Below the pieces are notes generated by a model. It saw only the letters and a list, made by a program, of their open reading frames with translations, was not told where the DNA came from and searched no databases. From Halanaerobium sp964649895 (lineage in GTDB: Bacteria > Bacillota > Halanaerobiia > Halanaerobiales > Halanaerobiaceae), in the NCBI GenBank assembly GCA_964649895.1, contig CAZYRX010000001.1, positions 62,001 through 126,000 on the forward strand: 64,000 nt of DNA. Reading direction: 5' to 3'. This document shows, in pieces, positions 8,130 to 16,834 of the stretch. Position 1 is the stretch's first letter. The number at the start of each line of letters is the position of its first letter. The position numbers and the translations under genes are program-made.

Positions 8130-9752
8130 TTATTTCGTTTTTATGACTTTGTAGATTTTAACATACCAGTTCTTTTTTCCAATATAGCTTACAATTCTCA
8201 TTGCATATGTACTATCTGTAAATTTATAAACAAGTTCGGTATTATTATTGATAAATTTCTGCATATTATTATAATATGGATAAAGATTTCCATAGATAAT
8301 ATTCCATTGTGGTCTACTGTTATAGATAAAATCCATTTCTTCAGGATAAATAATATAATCTATATCATTTTTTTCAATATACTCAGCAAAATTAAGATTA
8401 TCTTCATCTAAATAAGCCAGGTTCCGATAATCAAACAAATTTCCATTTTTAAAATAATATTCACTATTTAAATTTGCCAGGACTCTATCATCTTTATCAA
8501 CTACCTGAGATATGTTATTAAGATATGCTTGATAATTATTGAAGTTATCATTGTATAGAAAAAAAGCAGTATTTGCAGCAATTAATATGATTAATATAGA
8601 AAAAACTGTATAGGCAGATTTTAGACTGAAATTAGATAAATCTGATATAATAGAGATTATCAAAATATAAAAGATAGGGAAAATAAAAATTATACTCGTC
8701 TGATTATAACGGCCAATTATAACATAACCAAGATTAATTCCTATAATTGATAATATTAAATACAAATCTATTTTTTTCTTTTTAACTAATAAATTTATTA
8801 AAGCTATAAGCATTACCAAAGCAAAGATAATAAGCTGTATTTTAACAGGAGGTATATAATAGGTCCCACTTACCCTGTAAAAAATTTTTTTATAAAAATA
8901 ATCCAAACTATCTAATTTAACTGCAGTTGAATTTAATACGCCAAGACTTTTTCCATATTGAGCATAATTGCTTAAAAAACAAGAGTCAAATTTAAAACTT
9001 AATAGTACAAATAATAATGCATTTATAGTTAGTGTCGCACCAAAAGCTGCATAATTTTTCAATTTAATTTTTTTGTTAAATAGTAATTCATAAGTATAAA
9101 TTATAATAAACGGCAGTGAAACAATAAAAATATTGGGGTGAATTCCCATGCCTATACTTAATATTAAGGCTAAAATAATATCTTTTTTTATTGAATTATT
9201 ATTAAATAAACTATTTTTATTGTAAGTTCTAAATACTTTATATTCATCAGGACCACTTAGCATATTGGATATTAAATAATAAAAAGCTGCTAAAAAAATC
9301 AAGACTAAAATTATCTCCTGTCGGGCCAGGTGTGCAGTATAAATATAATGTATATCTAACGCTATTAATAAAGTTCCGAGAATGCTCAGTATATTTGAAT
9401 TAGTATTTAAGATATTTATTTTATAAAATAAATATAAAGATATTGCTGCTGCAGTAAGAGATATTAGTCGTACACTAAAAATAGTATAATTAAATATTTT
9501 TATGAAAACAATCTGTAGAGAATGAAAAAATATTTTGACTGCATGAGGATTCCGAGGCATTAAATCAAAAAAAGATTCAGTAACAGTAAAATCTTTTGTC
9601 TGCAAAATATTTCTTGAAAGACCACTAAGCCAGGCTTCATCAGAATGAACAAAGGGAAAATCACTCAAAGTAAATAAATTTAAAAGAAAAAATAATAAAA
9701 TTAGTATATATATTATTTTTATTTTATTAAATATTTTAATAATAAATTTCAT
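8130..9752 (-). CDS. ArnT-like polyprenyl-phosphate-dependent glycosyltransferase (GT39/GT83 type)
   Basis: This 540-residue integral membrane protein has about a dozen hydrophobic helices. After the first helix it has FVHSDEAWLSG (about 35-45), where the Asp-Glu pair matches the catalytic acidic residues in the first outer loop of ArnT and protein mannosyltransferases. Such enzymes take a sugar from undecaprenyl phosphate outside the inner membrane and add it to lipid A, a glycan or a protein. The hydrophilic C-terminal part (about 400-540) probably lies outside. AGAGGT lies about 8 nt before the ATG. It converges on the operon with the ArnC-like transferase, which would make the lipid-linked donor, so the two could be one pathway (inference). 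Confidence 0.78.
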   Translation of the reverse strand: MKFIIKIFNKIKIIYILILLFFLLNLFTLSDFPFVHSDEAWLSGLSRNILQTKDFTVTESFFDLMPRNPHAVKIFFHSLQIVFIKIFNYTIFSVRLISLTAAAISLYLFYKINILNTNSNILSILGTLLIALDIHYIYTAHLARQEIILVLIFLAAFYYLISNMLSGPDEYKVFRTYNKNSLFNNNSIKKDIILALILSIGMGIHPNIFIVSLPFIIIYTYELLFNKKIKLKNYAAFGATLTINALLFVLLSFKFDSCFLSNYAQYGKSLGVLNSTAVKLDSLDYFYKKIFYRVSGTYYIPPVKIQLIIFALVMLIALINLLVKKKKIDLYLILSIIGINLGYVIIGRYNQTSIIFIFPIFYILIISIISDLSNFSLKSAYTVFSILIILIAANTAFFLYNDNFNNYQAYLNNISQVVDKDDRVLANLNSEYYFKNGNLFDYRNLAYLDEDNLNFAEYIEKNDIDYIIYPEEMDFIYNSRPQWNIIYGNLYPYYNNMQKFINNNTELVYKFTDSTYAMRIVSYIGKKNWYVKIYKVIKTK

Positions 9753-9792
9753 ATTTTACCTCTTTTCAATTTAACATATTATATCATTTATT

Positions 9793-9834
9793 AAGGAGGT
9801 GATTCAATAAAATATTATTCAGATTGAATTTTTT
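9793..9834 (+). other. Orphan perfect Shine-Dalgarno followed by hairpin and T-run
   Basis: AAGGAGGTGATTC at 9793-9805 matches the 3' end of 16S rRNA almost completely. No open frame follows: the GTG inside it ends after two further codons. ATTCAAT (9802-9808) pairs with ATTGAAT (9823-9829), followed by six T residues, so the stretch resembles a weak terminator. It lies upstream of the rhodanese genes. Confidence 0.4.
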
Positions 9835-9978
9835 CCGCTTTTTTAAAGTTTCATTGAATAATTGAATACTCTATTATAAATAATTATACCTACTGGGTCC
9901 ATTTATGTCTTATAATATAAATAGAGTTTGTACTTGTTTTAACAATATAACTATAAAAACAAATTTGGAGGTGTGAAG

Positions 9979-10896
9979 TTGAAGAAAACATTAAAGATAT
10001 TATTTGTTTTTCTTGCATTTTCTTTAATTCTTACAGGTTGTACTCAAACCGAAGTAAGTGTACCTGGTGAACAAGGCGAGGATATAATATCTGCTGAAGA
10101 AGCATTAAATATTGCTGAAGAAGATGATGTAGTTTTAGTTGATGCTCAAAAATCTGGAGATTATGAAGAACAGCATCTTGTAAATGCTGTTAATATTGCA
10201 AGAAATGATATTACATCTTTTGGTCCATATCCAAATATGCTTGCAGATTCTTCTAAAATTGAAGAAGTTTTAGGAGAAAATGGTATTTCAAATACTTCTA
10301 GAGTTATTATTTATGATAATAATAACAACATGGATGCTGCTAGATTAATGTGGACTTTACATGTGTTTGGACATGAAGATGTACAGGTTATCAGTGGAGG
10401 AATTAGTTCACTAATTGAATCTGGTGCTGAAACCGGATCAGGAGAAGTTGAAGTTGAAACTGCTGAATTTAAGGCATCAGAAAAAAATGAAGATTTAATT
10501 GCTACAAAAGAAGAAGTTCTGGATTATGTTAATAATCCCAGTGATGATGTGGTGATTTTAGATGTTAGAACCGCTGAAGAAGTTAATGAAGGAATTATAC
10601 CAAATGCAGTTCACATTAATTACACCCGAAATATCAATAAAGATGGAGAATATCGTCCTTATCAAGATTTTTTAAGGATTTATCCAGATAAAGATGTAAC
10701 TCCTGATAAAAAAGTAATTATGTACTGTAAAACTTCAATCAGAGCTGCCCAGACATATGCTGCTCTTCGAAATGCAGGTTATAGAGATTTAGCAATTTAT
10801 GATGGTGCCTGGATAGAATGGTCATCAGATAGCTCTCTTCCTGTTGGCAGTTTAGGAGGAGCACCCGTACAGAGTAATGCACAGGATGGTTCATAA
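9979..10896 (+). CDS. Lipoprotein rhodanese (thiosulfate sulfurtransferase-like)
   Basis: This 305-residue protein begins with a lipoprotein signal; the lipobox LILTGC gives Cys21 as the lipidation site. Two rhodanese domains follow (about 35-155 and 172-292). The first has YDNNNNMDA where the active-site loop should be and has no catalytic cysteine. The second has YCKTSIRA with Cys250. This inactive/active order is that of classical thiosulfate sulfurtransferases. Transfer of sulfane sulfur from thiosulfate to an acceptor would occur outside the membrane. The TTG at 9979 is preferred because GGAGG lies 7 nt upstream; the GTG at 9973 nearly touches it. A second rhodanese gene follows 68 nt later. 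Confidence 0.88.
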   Translation: MKKTLKILFVFLAFSLILTGCTQTEVSVPGEQGEDIISAEEALNIAEEDDVVLVDAQKSGDYEEQHLVNAVNIARNDITSFGPYPNMLADSSKIEEVLGENGISNTSRVIIYDNNNNMDAARLMWTLHVFGHEDVQVISGGISSLIESGAETGSGEVEVETAEFKASEKNEDLIATKEEVLDYVNNPSDDVVILDVRTAEEVNEGIIPNAVHINYTRNINKDGEYRPYQDFLRIYPDKDVTPDKKVIMYCKTSIRAAQTYAALRNAGYRDLAIYDGAWIEWSSDSSLPVGSLGGAPVQSNAQDGS

Positions 10897-10964
10897 ATTT
10901 AAGTCGTTAATTTTACATTCAATTAATATATAATACTAAGAAATCACAAGGAGGAAAAATTTAA

Positions 10965-11870
10965 ATGAGAAGAAACAAATTAGGTCTAATGGCAGTTGTT
11001 TTAGTTATGGTGGCAGTTTTATTCGCATCAGCTCCAGTAATGGCGGCTGGTCATACAGTAGAAGATGCAGTTAATAATTATTTTGCAGATCTACCAAGTG
11101 ATAATTCAATGATAGGTGAAGCAGACTTTGTTGAAATGGTTAAGAATGGTGAAGATGTATTTGTATTAGATATCAGACAGCCAGATGTATATAATGAAGG
11201 TCATATCAAAGGTGCAGTTAATCTACCATGGGGTTCTGGTGCGATTGCTGATAATCTTGATAAATTACCTGGTGATGAAACAATTTATGTTTATTGCTAT
11301 ACAGGTCAAACTGCAAATCAAATCAATGGTCTTTTAAACTTTGCAGGTTTTGATGCTAAATCAGTTAGATTCGGCTGGAACTTAGGTATCTCACAAGTAG
11401 GCGGATATGAGGATGCAGTAGAAACTACAGCAAATGAACTTGATGGAGTAACTGATTATACTATCGACCCTGAAATGAAAACTGCAATGGAAGATTATCT
11501 ATACGGATTAGCTGATGTTAGTGATACAATGTTTAAAAATTATAAGATCAGTGAAGATATGCTTAAAATGTCAATAGATGCTGAAAGTGACATGATGATT
11601 TTATCTATTAGACAGCGTTCTGATTTTGCAAATGGTCATATTCCTGGTGCAGTAAATATCCCATGGGGTGCTGGTATGAATGAATATTTTGGTCAGCTGC
11701 CAGAAGATAAGAAAATCGTAGTTTACTGTTACACAGGTCAGACTGCCGGACAGACTGTAGCAGGCCTCAGATTATTAGGCTATGATGCAGTATCATTAAA
11801 CGGTGGTTTTGGTACACCTAGTAATGAACCTTATGGTTGGTCAAACAAAGGTTATGAAGTAGTTCAGTAA
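10965..11870 (+). CDS. Secreted tandem rhodanese
   Basis: This 301-residue protein has a typical cleavable signal peptide (hydrophobic core about 8-22, cleavage probably after VMA at 27). Two rhodanese domains each carry an identical active loop CYTGQTA, with Cys111 and Cys255, so both are likely active. Each has the DIRQPDVYNEGHIKGA or SIRQRSDFANGHIPGA motif before it. AAGGAGG precedes the ATG. Rhodanese-like proteins are known in Halanaerobium as the route of thiosulfate-dependent sulfide formation; assigning this protein to that role is inference. Twin hairpins at 11913-11976 end the transcript. Confidence 0.9.
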   Translation: MRRNKLGLMAVVLVMVAVLFASAPVMAAGHTVEDAVNNYFADLPSDNSMIGEADFVEMVKNGEDVFVLDIRQPDVYNEGHIKGAVNLPWGSGAIADNLDKLPGDETIYVYCYTGQTANQINGLLNFAGFDAKSVRFGWNLGISQVGGYEDAVETTANELDGVTDYTIDPEMKTAMEDYLYGLADVSDTMFKNYKISEDMLKMSIDAESDMMILSIRQRSDFANGHIPGAVNIPWGAGMNEYFGQLPEDKKIVVYCYTGQTAGQTVAGLRLLGYDAVSLNGGFGTPSNEPYGWSNKGYEVVQ

Positions 11871-11912
11871 TTTAACCTTAGAAATAAACTAAAAATATTA
11901 TATGTATAAATT

Positions 11913-11943
11913 GTTAAAGAGCAGTTAATAACTGCTCTTTAAC
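11913..11943 (+). terminator. Hairpin downstream of the rhodanese genes
   Basis: GTTAAAGAGCAGTTA and its exact reverse complement flank a single A, a 15-bp stem. It is not followed by a T-run, so it may protect the mRNA 3' end rather than terminate alone; a true terminator follows at 11949. Confidence 0.6.
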
Positions 11944-11948
11944 TAATT

Positions 11949-11976
11949 AAAAGGGACAGCAGCTGCTGTCCCTTTT
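11949..11976. terminator. Bidirectional terminator between rhodanese and fabF
   Basis: AAAAGGGACAGCAG is followed directly by its exact reverse complement. A at one flank and T at the other give U-runs in both directions, which suits the convergent rhodanese and fabF genes. Confidence 0.8.
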
Positions 11977-12053
11977 ATAATTATATAATTTTTTATTTTT
12001 AATATAGAATATTTTATTTTTCTTGGTAATTCTATATCTTTAATTTTTTATAA

Positions 12054-13295
12054 TTAATCTTCATATTTTTTCAATAATATACAAGCATTCTGACCACCAA
12101 AACCAAATGAGTTACTTAAAGCAGCTTTAATTTCTTTTTCCCCTGCCTTATTTGGCTGGTAATCAAGGTCACAGCCTTCTCCACCTTCATTGAAATTCAT
12201 TGTAGGAGGTACTATATCATTCTTAACAGCCATTGCTGTAATAATAGCTTCTACACCACCTGCAGCACCTAAAAGATGCCCTGTCATAGATTTTGAAGAA
12301 GATACAGTAAGCTCATAGGCATGATCTCCAAAAACATTTTTAATTGCAGTACTTTCATACTCATCATTTAATGGAGTTGAAGTACCATGAGCATTAATAT
12401 AATCAATATTATTTAAGTCAATACCAGCTCTATCAATAGCTGCCTGCATTGCTCTTGAGGCTCCTTCTCCTTCTGGAGCTGGAGAAGTGATATGATATGC
12501 ATCACCAGATGCACCATAACCAACAACTTCTGCAATAATATTAGCTCCTCTTGCCTTTGCTGTTTCTAACTCTTCTAAAATTACAACTCCAGCACCCTCT
12601 CCCATAACAAAACCATCTCTATCCTTATCAAAAGGACGACTGGCAGACTGTGGATCATCATTACGAGTAGAAAGAGCTTTCATGTTACCAAAACCAGCTA
12701 AAGCAGATGGAGAGATAGCTGCTTCTGTACCACCAGCAATCATTATATCTGCAGCACCTCTTTTAATTGTCTCAAATGCCTCACCTATAGCTGAAGTACC
12801 TGATGCACATGCAGTAACAGTATTCAGATTAGGTCCTTTGGCATTTGCATAAATTGCCACATTACCAGCAGCCATATTAGAAATCATCATCGGTATAAAG
12901 AAAGGACTTACTCTACGGGGTCCTCGCTTATGTAGTTTTTTAACCTGTTCTTCAAAAACTTCAATACCACCAATTCCAGAACCCACAATTACTCCTGCTC
13001 TATCTGCAATTTCATCTGTTAATTCTAATTCAGCATTTTCTAATGCTTTAAGTGATGATACTATTGCATATTGAGTATACAGGGCCATCCTTTTAGCTTC
13101 TTTACGATCTATATAATCACCTGGATCAAAATCTTTAATCTCTGCAGCAATCTGGCTAGGAAATTCTTCAACATCAAAGCCTTCTATTTTACTAATTCCG
13201 GATTTACCTGAAACTATATTCCCCCAAAATTCATCCAATTCATTACCCAGAGCATGGACAACACCAGCACCTGTAATTACAACTCTTTTTTCCAT
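12054..13295 (-). CDS. fabF: 3-oxoacyl-ACP synthase II
   Basis: FabF condenses malonyl-ACP with an acyl-ACP in each fatty acid elongation round. The 413-residue length fits the family. The active-site nucleophile is Cys163 in TVTACASGTSA; the two histidines lie in NAHGTSTPLND and GHLLGAAGG, with the lysine in SSSKSMTGH. It is the third gene of a fabH-fabD-fabF unit, 57 nt after fabD. No acpP or fabG lies between them, unlike many Firmicute fab operons, so those must be elsewhere. A bidirectional terminator lies downstream. Confidence 0.97.
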   Translation of the reverse strand: MEKRVVITGAGVVHALGNELDEFWGNIVSGKSGISKIEGFDVEEFPSQIAAEIKDFDPGDYIDRKEAKRMALYTQYAIVSSLKALENAELELTDEIADRAGVIVGSGIGGIEVFEEQVKKLHKRGPRRVSPFFIPMMISNMAAGNVAIYANAKGPNLNTVTACASGTSAIGEAFETIKRGAADIMIAGGTEAAISPSALAGFGNMKALSTRNDDPQSASRPFDKDRDGFVMGEGAGVVILEELETAKARGANIIAEVVGYGASGDAYHITSPAPEGEGASRAMQAAIDRAGIDLNNIDYINAHGTSTPLNDEYESTAIKNVFGDHAYELTVSSSKSMTGHLLGAAGGVEAIITAMAVKNDIVPPTMNFNEGGEGCDLDYQPNKAGEKEIKAALSNSFGFGGQNACILLKKYED

Positions 13296-13352
13296 TAAAT
13301 TAATCTCCTCCTATTGTATTATTCTCATTAAAGTTATTTATCTTTTCTAGAA

Positions 13353-14285
13353 TTATTTTTTTAACTTTTTTAATGTTTTATTTAAACTTTTCTCATCTTC
13401 TACATTATATGCATTTAGAGAACGGTCTATTCTTCTCATTAGTCCTTTTAAAACTCTTCCTGGACCAACTTCAACAAAGTTTTCATATCCATCTTCTTTA
13501 AATCTATTAATTGTTTCTACCCAGCGCACACTGCTGTTTAACTGTTCTATAAGTGCATCTTTAATATCCTGACTACTTTTTACATAATCGGCAGTTACAT
13601 TAGCAATTAAAGGTAGTTGAGCATTATTAAATTCTACAGCTTCTATAGTATTTTTTAGTTCTTCTTTAGCAGGTTCCATTAAAGGAGAATGAAATGCCCC
13701 ACTTACTGAAAGTGGAATAACTCTTTTGGCACCTTTTTCTTCCAAAATTTCTTCTGCTTTTTTAACTGCATCCACTTCTCCAGATATTACAACCTGACCT
13801 GGTGAATTATAATTTGCAACCTGACATATACCTTCTACTTCAGCACATGTTTCTTCTACTAGCTGATCCTCTAGCCCAATAACTGCAGCCATTGTTCCTT
13901 TACCTTCTGGGTCAGCCTGATCCATTAATTCTCCTCTGCGGCGAACTAATTTTAATCCATCTTCAAAAGCTAAAACACCAGCAGCATATAAAGCAGAATA
14001 TTCACCAAGACTGTGACCTGCTGCTGCAGATGCCTGCAGACCTTTTTCATTAAGCACAGCTTTTATCATTGCACTAACTGTATAAATTGCTGGCTGTGTA
14101 TTCTTAGTATTATTCAGTTCTTCTTCTGGGCCATTAAAAATCATGTCTTTTAAATCAAATTCCATAATTTCATCTGCCCTATCAAGTACTTTTCTGGCAG
14201 CAGGATAATTATCATATAATTCTTTCCCCATACCAACATACTGAGACCCCTGGCCAGAAAACATAAATACTAAATCATTACTCAT
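13353..14285 (-). CDS. fabD: Malonyl-CoA:ACP transacylase
   Basis: FabD moves malonate from CoA to acyl carrier protein. The 310-residue product has the N-terminal MFSGQGSQYVGMG, the nucleophile Ser92 in AAGHSLGEYSAL, and the catalytic histidine in GAFHSPLM (about 199-206). The C-terminal FVEVGPGRVLKGL is also typical. It is 108 nt from fabH on one side and 57 nt from fabF on the other, in the same direction, so it should be one transcript from the promoter at 15417-15445. Start ATG has an AGGTTAA-type site upstream. Confidence 0.97.
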   Translation of the reverse strand: MSNDLVFMFSGQGSQYVGMGKELYDNYPAARKVLDRADEIMEFDLKDMIFNGPEEELNNTKNTQPAIYTVSAMIKAVLNEKGLQASAAAGHSLGEYSALYAAGVLAFEDGLKLVRRRGELMDQADPEGKGTMAAVIGLEDQLVEETCAEVEGICQVANYNSPGQVVISGEVDAVKKAEEILEEKGAKRVIPLSVSGAFHSPLMEPAKEELKNTIEAVEFNNAQLPLIANVTADYVKSSQDIKDALIEQLNSSVRWVETINRFKEDGYENFVEVGPGRVLKGLMRRIDRSLNAYNVEDEKSLNKTLKKLKK

Positions 14286-14393
14286 TGTTTAACCTCCATT
14301 TAATAATTTTTTCACTTGCTTTTTCTAGCTTTTTAATTAGTATTAATTAAAGCATTTAGTAAATTTATATTATATTAACCATGAAATTTCTAA

Positions 14394-15383
14394 TTATTTT
14401 AAATCATTCCATTCCATAACTGCTGAAGCCCATGTTAATCCAGCTCCAAAAGCTACAAGTACAACTGTATCTCCATTTTTAATTAAACCCTTTTCTTCTG
14501 CTTCTGCAAGAGCAATTGGGACAGATGCAGCTGAAGTGTTACCATATTTATCTAAGTTCACATAAACCTTATCTTCAGAAAGTTTTAGCTTTTTCGCTGC
14601 AGAAGATATTATTCGTGTGTTTGCCTGATGAGGTACTAACATATCCACATCACTTTTATCAAGACCAGCTTTCTTCAATACTTTTAATGAAGCAGAACCC
14701 ATTGTTTTAACTGCAAATTTAAATACCGGTGTTCCTTCCATATATAAATAGTGTTCGTTATTATCAACTGTCTCATGAGATGCAGGTTTAAGTGATCCTC
14801 CTGCAGGCTGATAAAGTGTATCTCCTCCAGAGCCATCAGATCCTAAATCAGAGGCCAAAATGCCACCTTTGTCAGTTGGCTGTAAAACAGCGGCTCCTGC
14901 ACCATCTCCAAATAAAACACAGGTACCCCTATCTTCCCAATTAAGTATCTTTGATAAAACTTCTGTACCTACAACCATTACATTATCATAGATGCCTGAT
15001 TCAATAAAACTGCTTGCAACAGTTATTCCATATACAAATCCAGAACAACCTGCTTCTAAATCAAAAGCACCTGCATTAGAAGCTCCTATTCTATCCTGAA
15101 TTAAACATGCTGTCGCTGGAAACATCATATCTGGTGTAATTGTTGCAGTAATAATTAAATCTAACTCATCAGCATTTATACCAGCATTTTGTAAAGCTTC
15201 TTCTGCTGCTTTGACTCCAAGGTCAGATGCAGTTACATCATCAGCAGCAAATCTTCTTGTTTTTATTCCTGTTCTTTTAGTAATCCACTCATCACTTGTA
15301 TCAACAATTTTCTCAAGGTCTTTATTTGTCATTACTTTTTCTGGGAGATATTTTCCCAGACCGGTTATTGTTGCTTTTCGCAA
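14394..15383 (-). CDS. fabH: 3-oxoacyl-ACP synthase III
   Basis: FabH starts fatty acid synthesis by condensing acetyl-CoA or a branched acyl-CoA with malonyl-ACP. The triad is visible: Cys in LEAGCSGFVYG (about 113), His in LVPHQANTRII, and Asn in YGNTSAASV. The TTG at 15383 (329 residues) is preferred because AGGAAGG lies 8 nt upstream; the GTG at 15392 directly abuts that site and would add three residues. It is the first gene of the fab unit, behind a strong promoter whose start region overlaps a candidate operator, so its expression is probably repressor-controlled. Confidence 0.96.
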   Translation of the reverse strand: MRKATITGLGKYLPEKVMTNKDLEKIVDTSDEWITKRTGIKTRRFAADDVTASDLGVKAAEEALQNAGINADELDLIITATITPDMMFPATACLIQDRIGASNAGAFDLEAGCSGFVYGITVASSFIESGIYDNVMVVGTEVLSKILNWEDRGTCVLFGDGAGAAVLQPTDKGGILASDLGSDGSGGDTLYQPAGGSLKPASHETVDNNEHYLYMEGTPVFKFAVKTMGSASLKVLKKAGLDKSDVDMLVPHQANTRIISSAAKKLKLSEDKVYVNLDKYGNTSAASVPIALAEAEEKGLIKNGDTVVLVAFGAGLTWASAVMEWNDLK

Positions 15384-15400
15384 AATATTCACCTTCCTTA

Positions 15401-15413
15401 AGTTAGTCTAACT
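15401..15413 (-). promoter_or_regulatory. Candidate operator at the fabH transcription start
   Basis: AGTTAGACTAACT is a perfect 6-1-6 inverted repeat beginning 4 nt past the -10 box, so it would cover the transcription start. The surrounding TTAGT and ACTAA halves recall FapR-type boxes at fatty acid genes, but spacing differs. The regulator is not in the window. Confidence 0.45.
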
Positions 15414-15416
15414 AAA

Positions 15417-15445
15417 TTTATATCACTTTTTCGACCACTAGTCAA
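15417..15445 (-). promoter_or_regulatory. Sigma-A promoter of the fab operon
   Basis: TTGACT (15440-15445) and TATAAA (15417-15422) are separated by 17 nt, close to consensus. The leader to the fabH start is about 25 nt. Confidence 0.75.
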
Positions 15446-15620
15446 GTTTAACAAAAAAAATAAAAGAGATTTTAAGTATTTAACATCATATTTTATAAAT
15501 AAATGAAATATAATGTTAAATTTACCATAATTATTTATCTCTTTTAAAAAATATACTTTATTTGGTATATTTTTATATATTCAATTTTCTTTGATTTTTA
15601 AATCAAATCTTAACTAAAAA

Positions 15621-16226
15621 TTAAAACAATCCAAGCTGACATTTAGTTACTTTTACTTCCTGTTCCTTGATGATTTTGCCAACCTGCCCTACTTTTAAAC
15701 CCAAGAGATCAGCCAGAAGATGTGACTTATAACAGCTAAGCTGATCCGGTTGAATAGTAAAGGGTACATCCCTTAATTTATTTGCAGATAAAAGTACATT
15801 TGTATTAATTTTAATATCTGCTCTATTTTTAACCATTTTTGCAGAATCCTTTTCTGGTTCTTCGCTATTATTTAAATAAAACAATAGATTGGGATTTAAA
15901 AAATTAATGATTGTATTTCCTTCAATAAATAACCTTTCGATATCATTAGTTAATAAACTTTCAGCAAGCTGATAAGCACTTGGAATTTGAGCTGCTGGAC
16001 TTTCTAATAATATAACTTTATTAGCACCATGTTTTTTGAATCTACCTGTATCTGTACCTTCTTTATTAATAATCTTTGGATTGTTAATTACTTTATACTG
16101 GTCTAACTCGTTGTTAATAGAAGTTTTTATGACTGCACTCTTAATACAGCTGCTTTCCAGCATTAAGGAAATTAATGTAGTCTTACCAGCTTTACTGGAA
16201 GAAGCACTCACACCTATCATTTCCAT
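15621..16226 (-). CDS. MobB-like P-loop GTPase of molybdopterin metabolism
   Basis: This 201-residue protein starts with a P-loop of the MobB type, MIGVSASSSKAGKTTLI, with Gly14-Lys15-Thr16. The first glycine of the classic Walker A is replaced by serine. Further on it has DTGRFKKHGANKVILLES, which resembles MobB segments. The C-terminal third is unlike MobB and contains two cysteines (SCYKSH and VTKCQLG). MobB assists attachment of GMP to molybdopterin, with MobA; a mobA gene is present at 28437. It is the last gene of the molybdopterin run, 125 nt after the MOSC gene. Moderate certainty on exact role. Confidence 0.65.
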   Translation of the reverse strand: MEMIGVSASSSKAGKTTLISLMLESSCIKSAVIKTSINNELDQYKVINNPKIINKEGTDTGRFKKHGANKVILLESPAAQIPSAYQLAESLLTNDIERLFIEGNTIINFLNPNLLFYLNNSEEPEKDSAKMVKNRADIKINTNVLLSANKLRDVPFTIQPDQLSCYKSHLLADLLGLKVGQVGKIIKEQEVKVTKCQLGLF

Positions 16227-16351
16227 AATTTGTCCTCCTTTTATTTAGCAAAAATAATTATACTATTTGTCTAAATACTTTATTGACTACTTTTTATTGA
16301 TTACTACTATAATATATTTTCTAGTTAAAAACCAAAAATCCTTTTATTAAT

Positions 16352-16804
16352 TTATACTTCAACAACCTCTATTTTATCGCCTGTTTTTACTTCTCCACCT
16401 TTAAGCACCCTAGCAAATATACCTTCTCTAGGCATTACACAATCCCCGATTGTCTGCATTATTTCACAATCATGATGACATTTCTTACCAATTTGTGTAA
16501 TCTCCAATATAATTTCATCATTTATTTTTAACTTACTACCCACTGGGAGATCAAAAAGTTTTTCTAAACCTTCTGTTGTTATATTTTCTGCAAAATCTCC
16601 AGAATTAAGCTCAAAACCCTGGCCTCTCATCTTATCAATACTGCTGTTATCTAAAAGGCTCAACTGACGATGCCACTTTCCTGCATGAGAATCACCTTCT
16701 AAACCATAATTTTCTATTAACTTTCCAACTTTTACAGGTTTTTTTACAGTACCTTTTTCTTCACTTATACACACTGCTTTTATATGTGCCACCTTTAGAT
16801 TCAC
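16352..16804 (-). CDS. MOSC domain protein
   Basis: This 150-residue protein is a stand-alone MOSC domain, the domain found at the C-terminus of Moco sulfurases. It has the family pattern GLEGDSHAGKWHRQLSLL (about 34-51), GDFAENITTEGL, and the conserved cysteine in QIGKKCHHDCEIM. Such proteins are thought to bind sulfur on a cysteine and help modify the Mo centre. They often sit beside moaC and mogA, as here. The GTG at 16804 has almost no spacing from its GGGAG; an internal GTG at 16792 would give the more usual start MAHIKAVCIS. The start is therefore uncertain. Confidence 0.85.
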   Translation of the reverse strand: MNLKVAHIKAVCISEEKGTVKKPVKVGKLIENYGLEGDSHAGKWHRQLSLLDNSSIDKMRGQGFELNSGDFAENITTEGLEKLFDLPVGSKLKINDEIILEITQIGKKCHHDCEIMQTIGDCVMPREGIFARVLKGGEVKTGDKIEVVEV

Positions 16805-16834
16805 TCCCTTATTTAACTAAAAATTTAATTATTA

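Noticed and set aside
8101..8140. Possible terminator, AATTCC pairing with GGAATT before a T-rich run
   Set aside because: The stem is only 6 bp, AT-rich and with a 15-nt loop; too weak to call.
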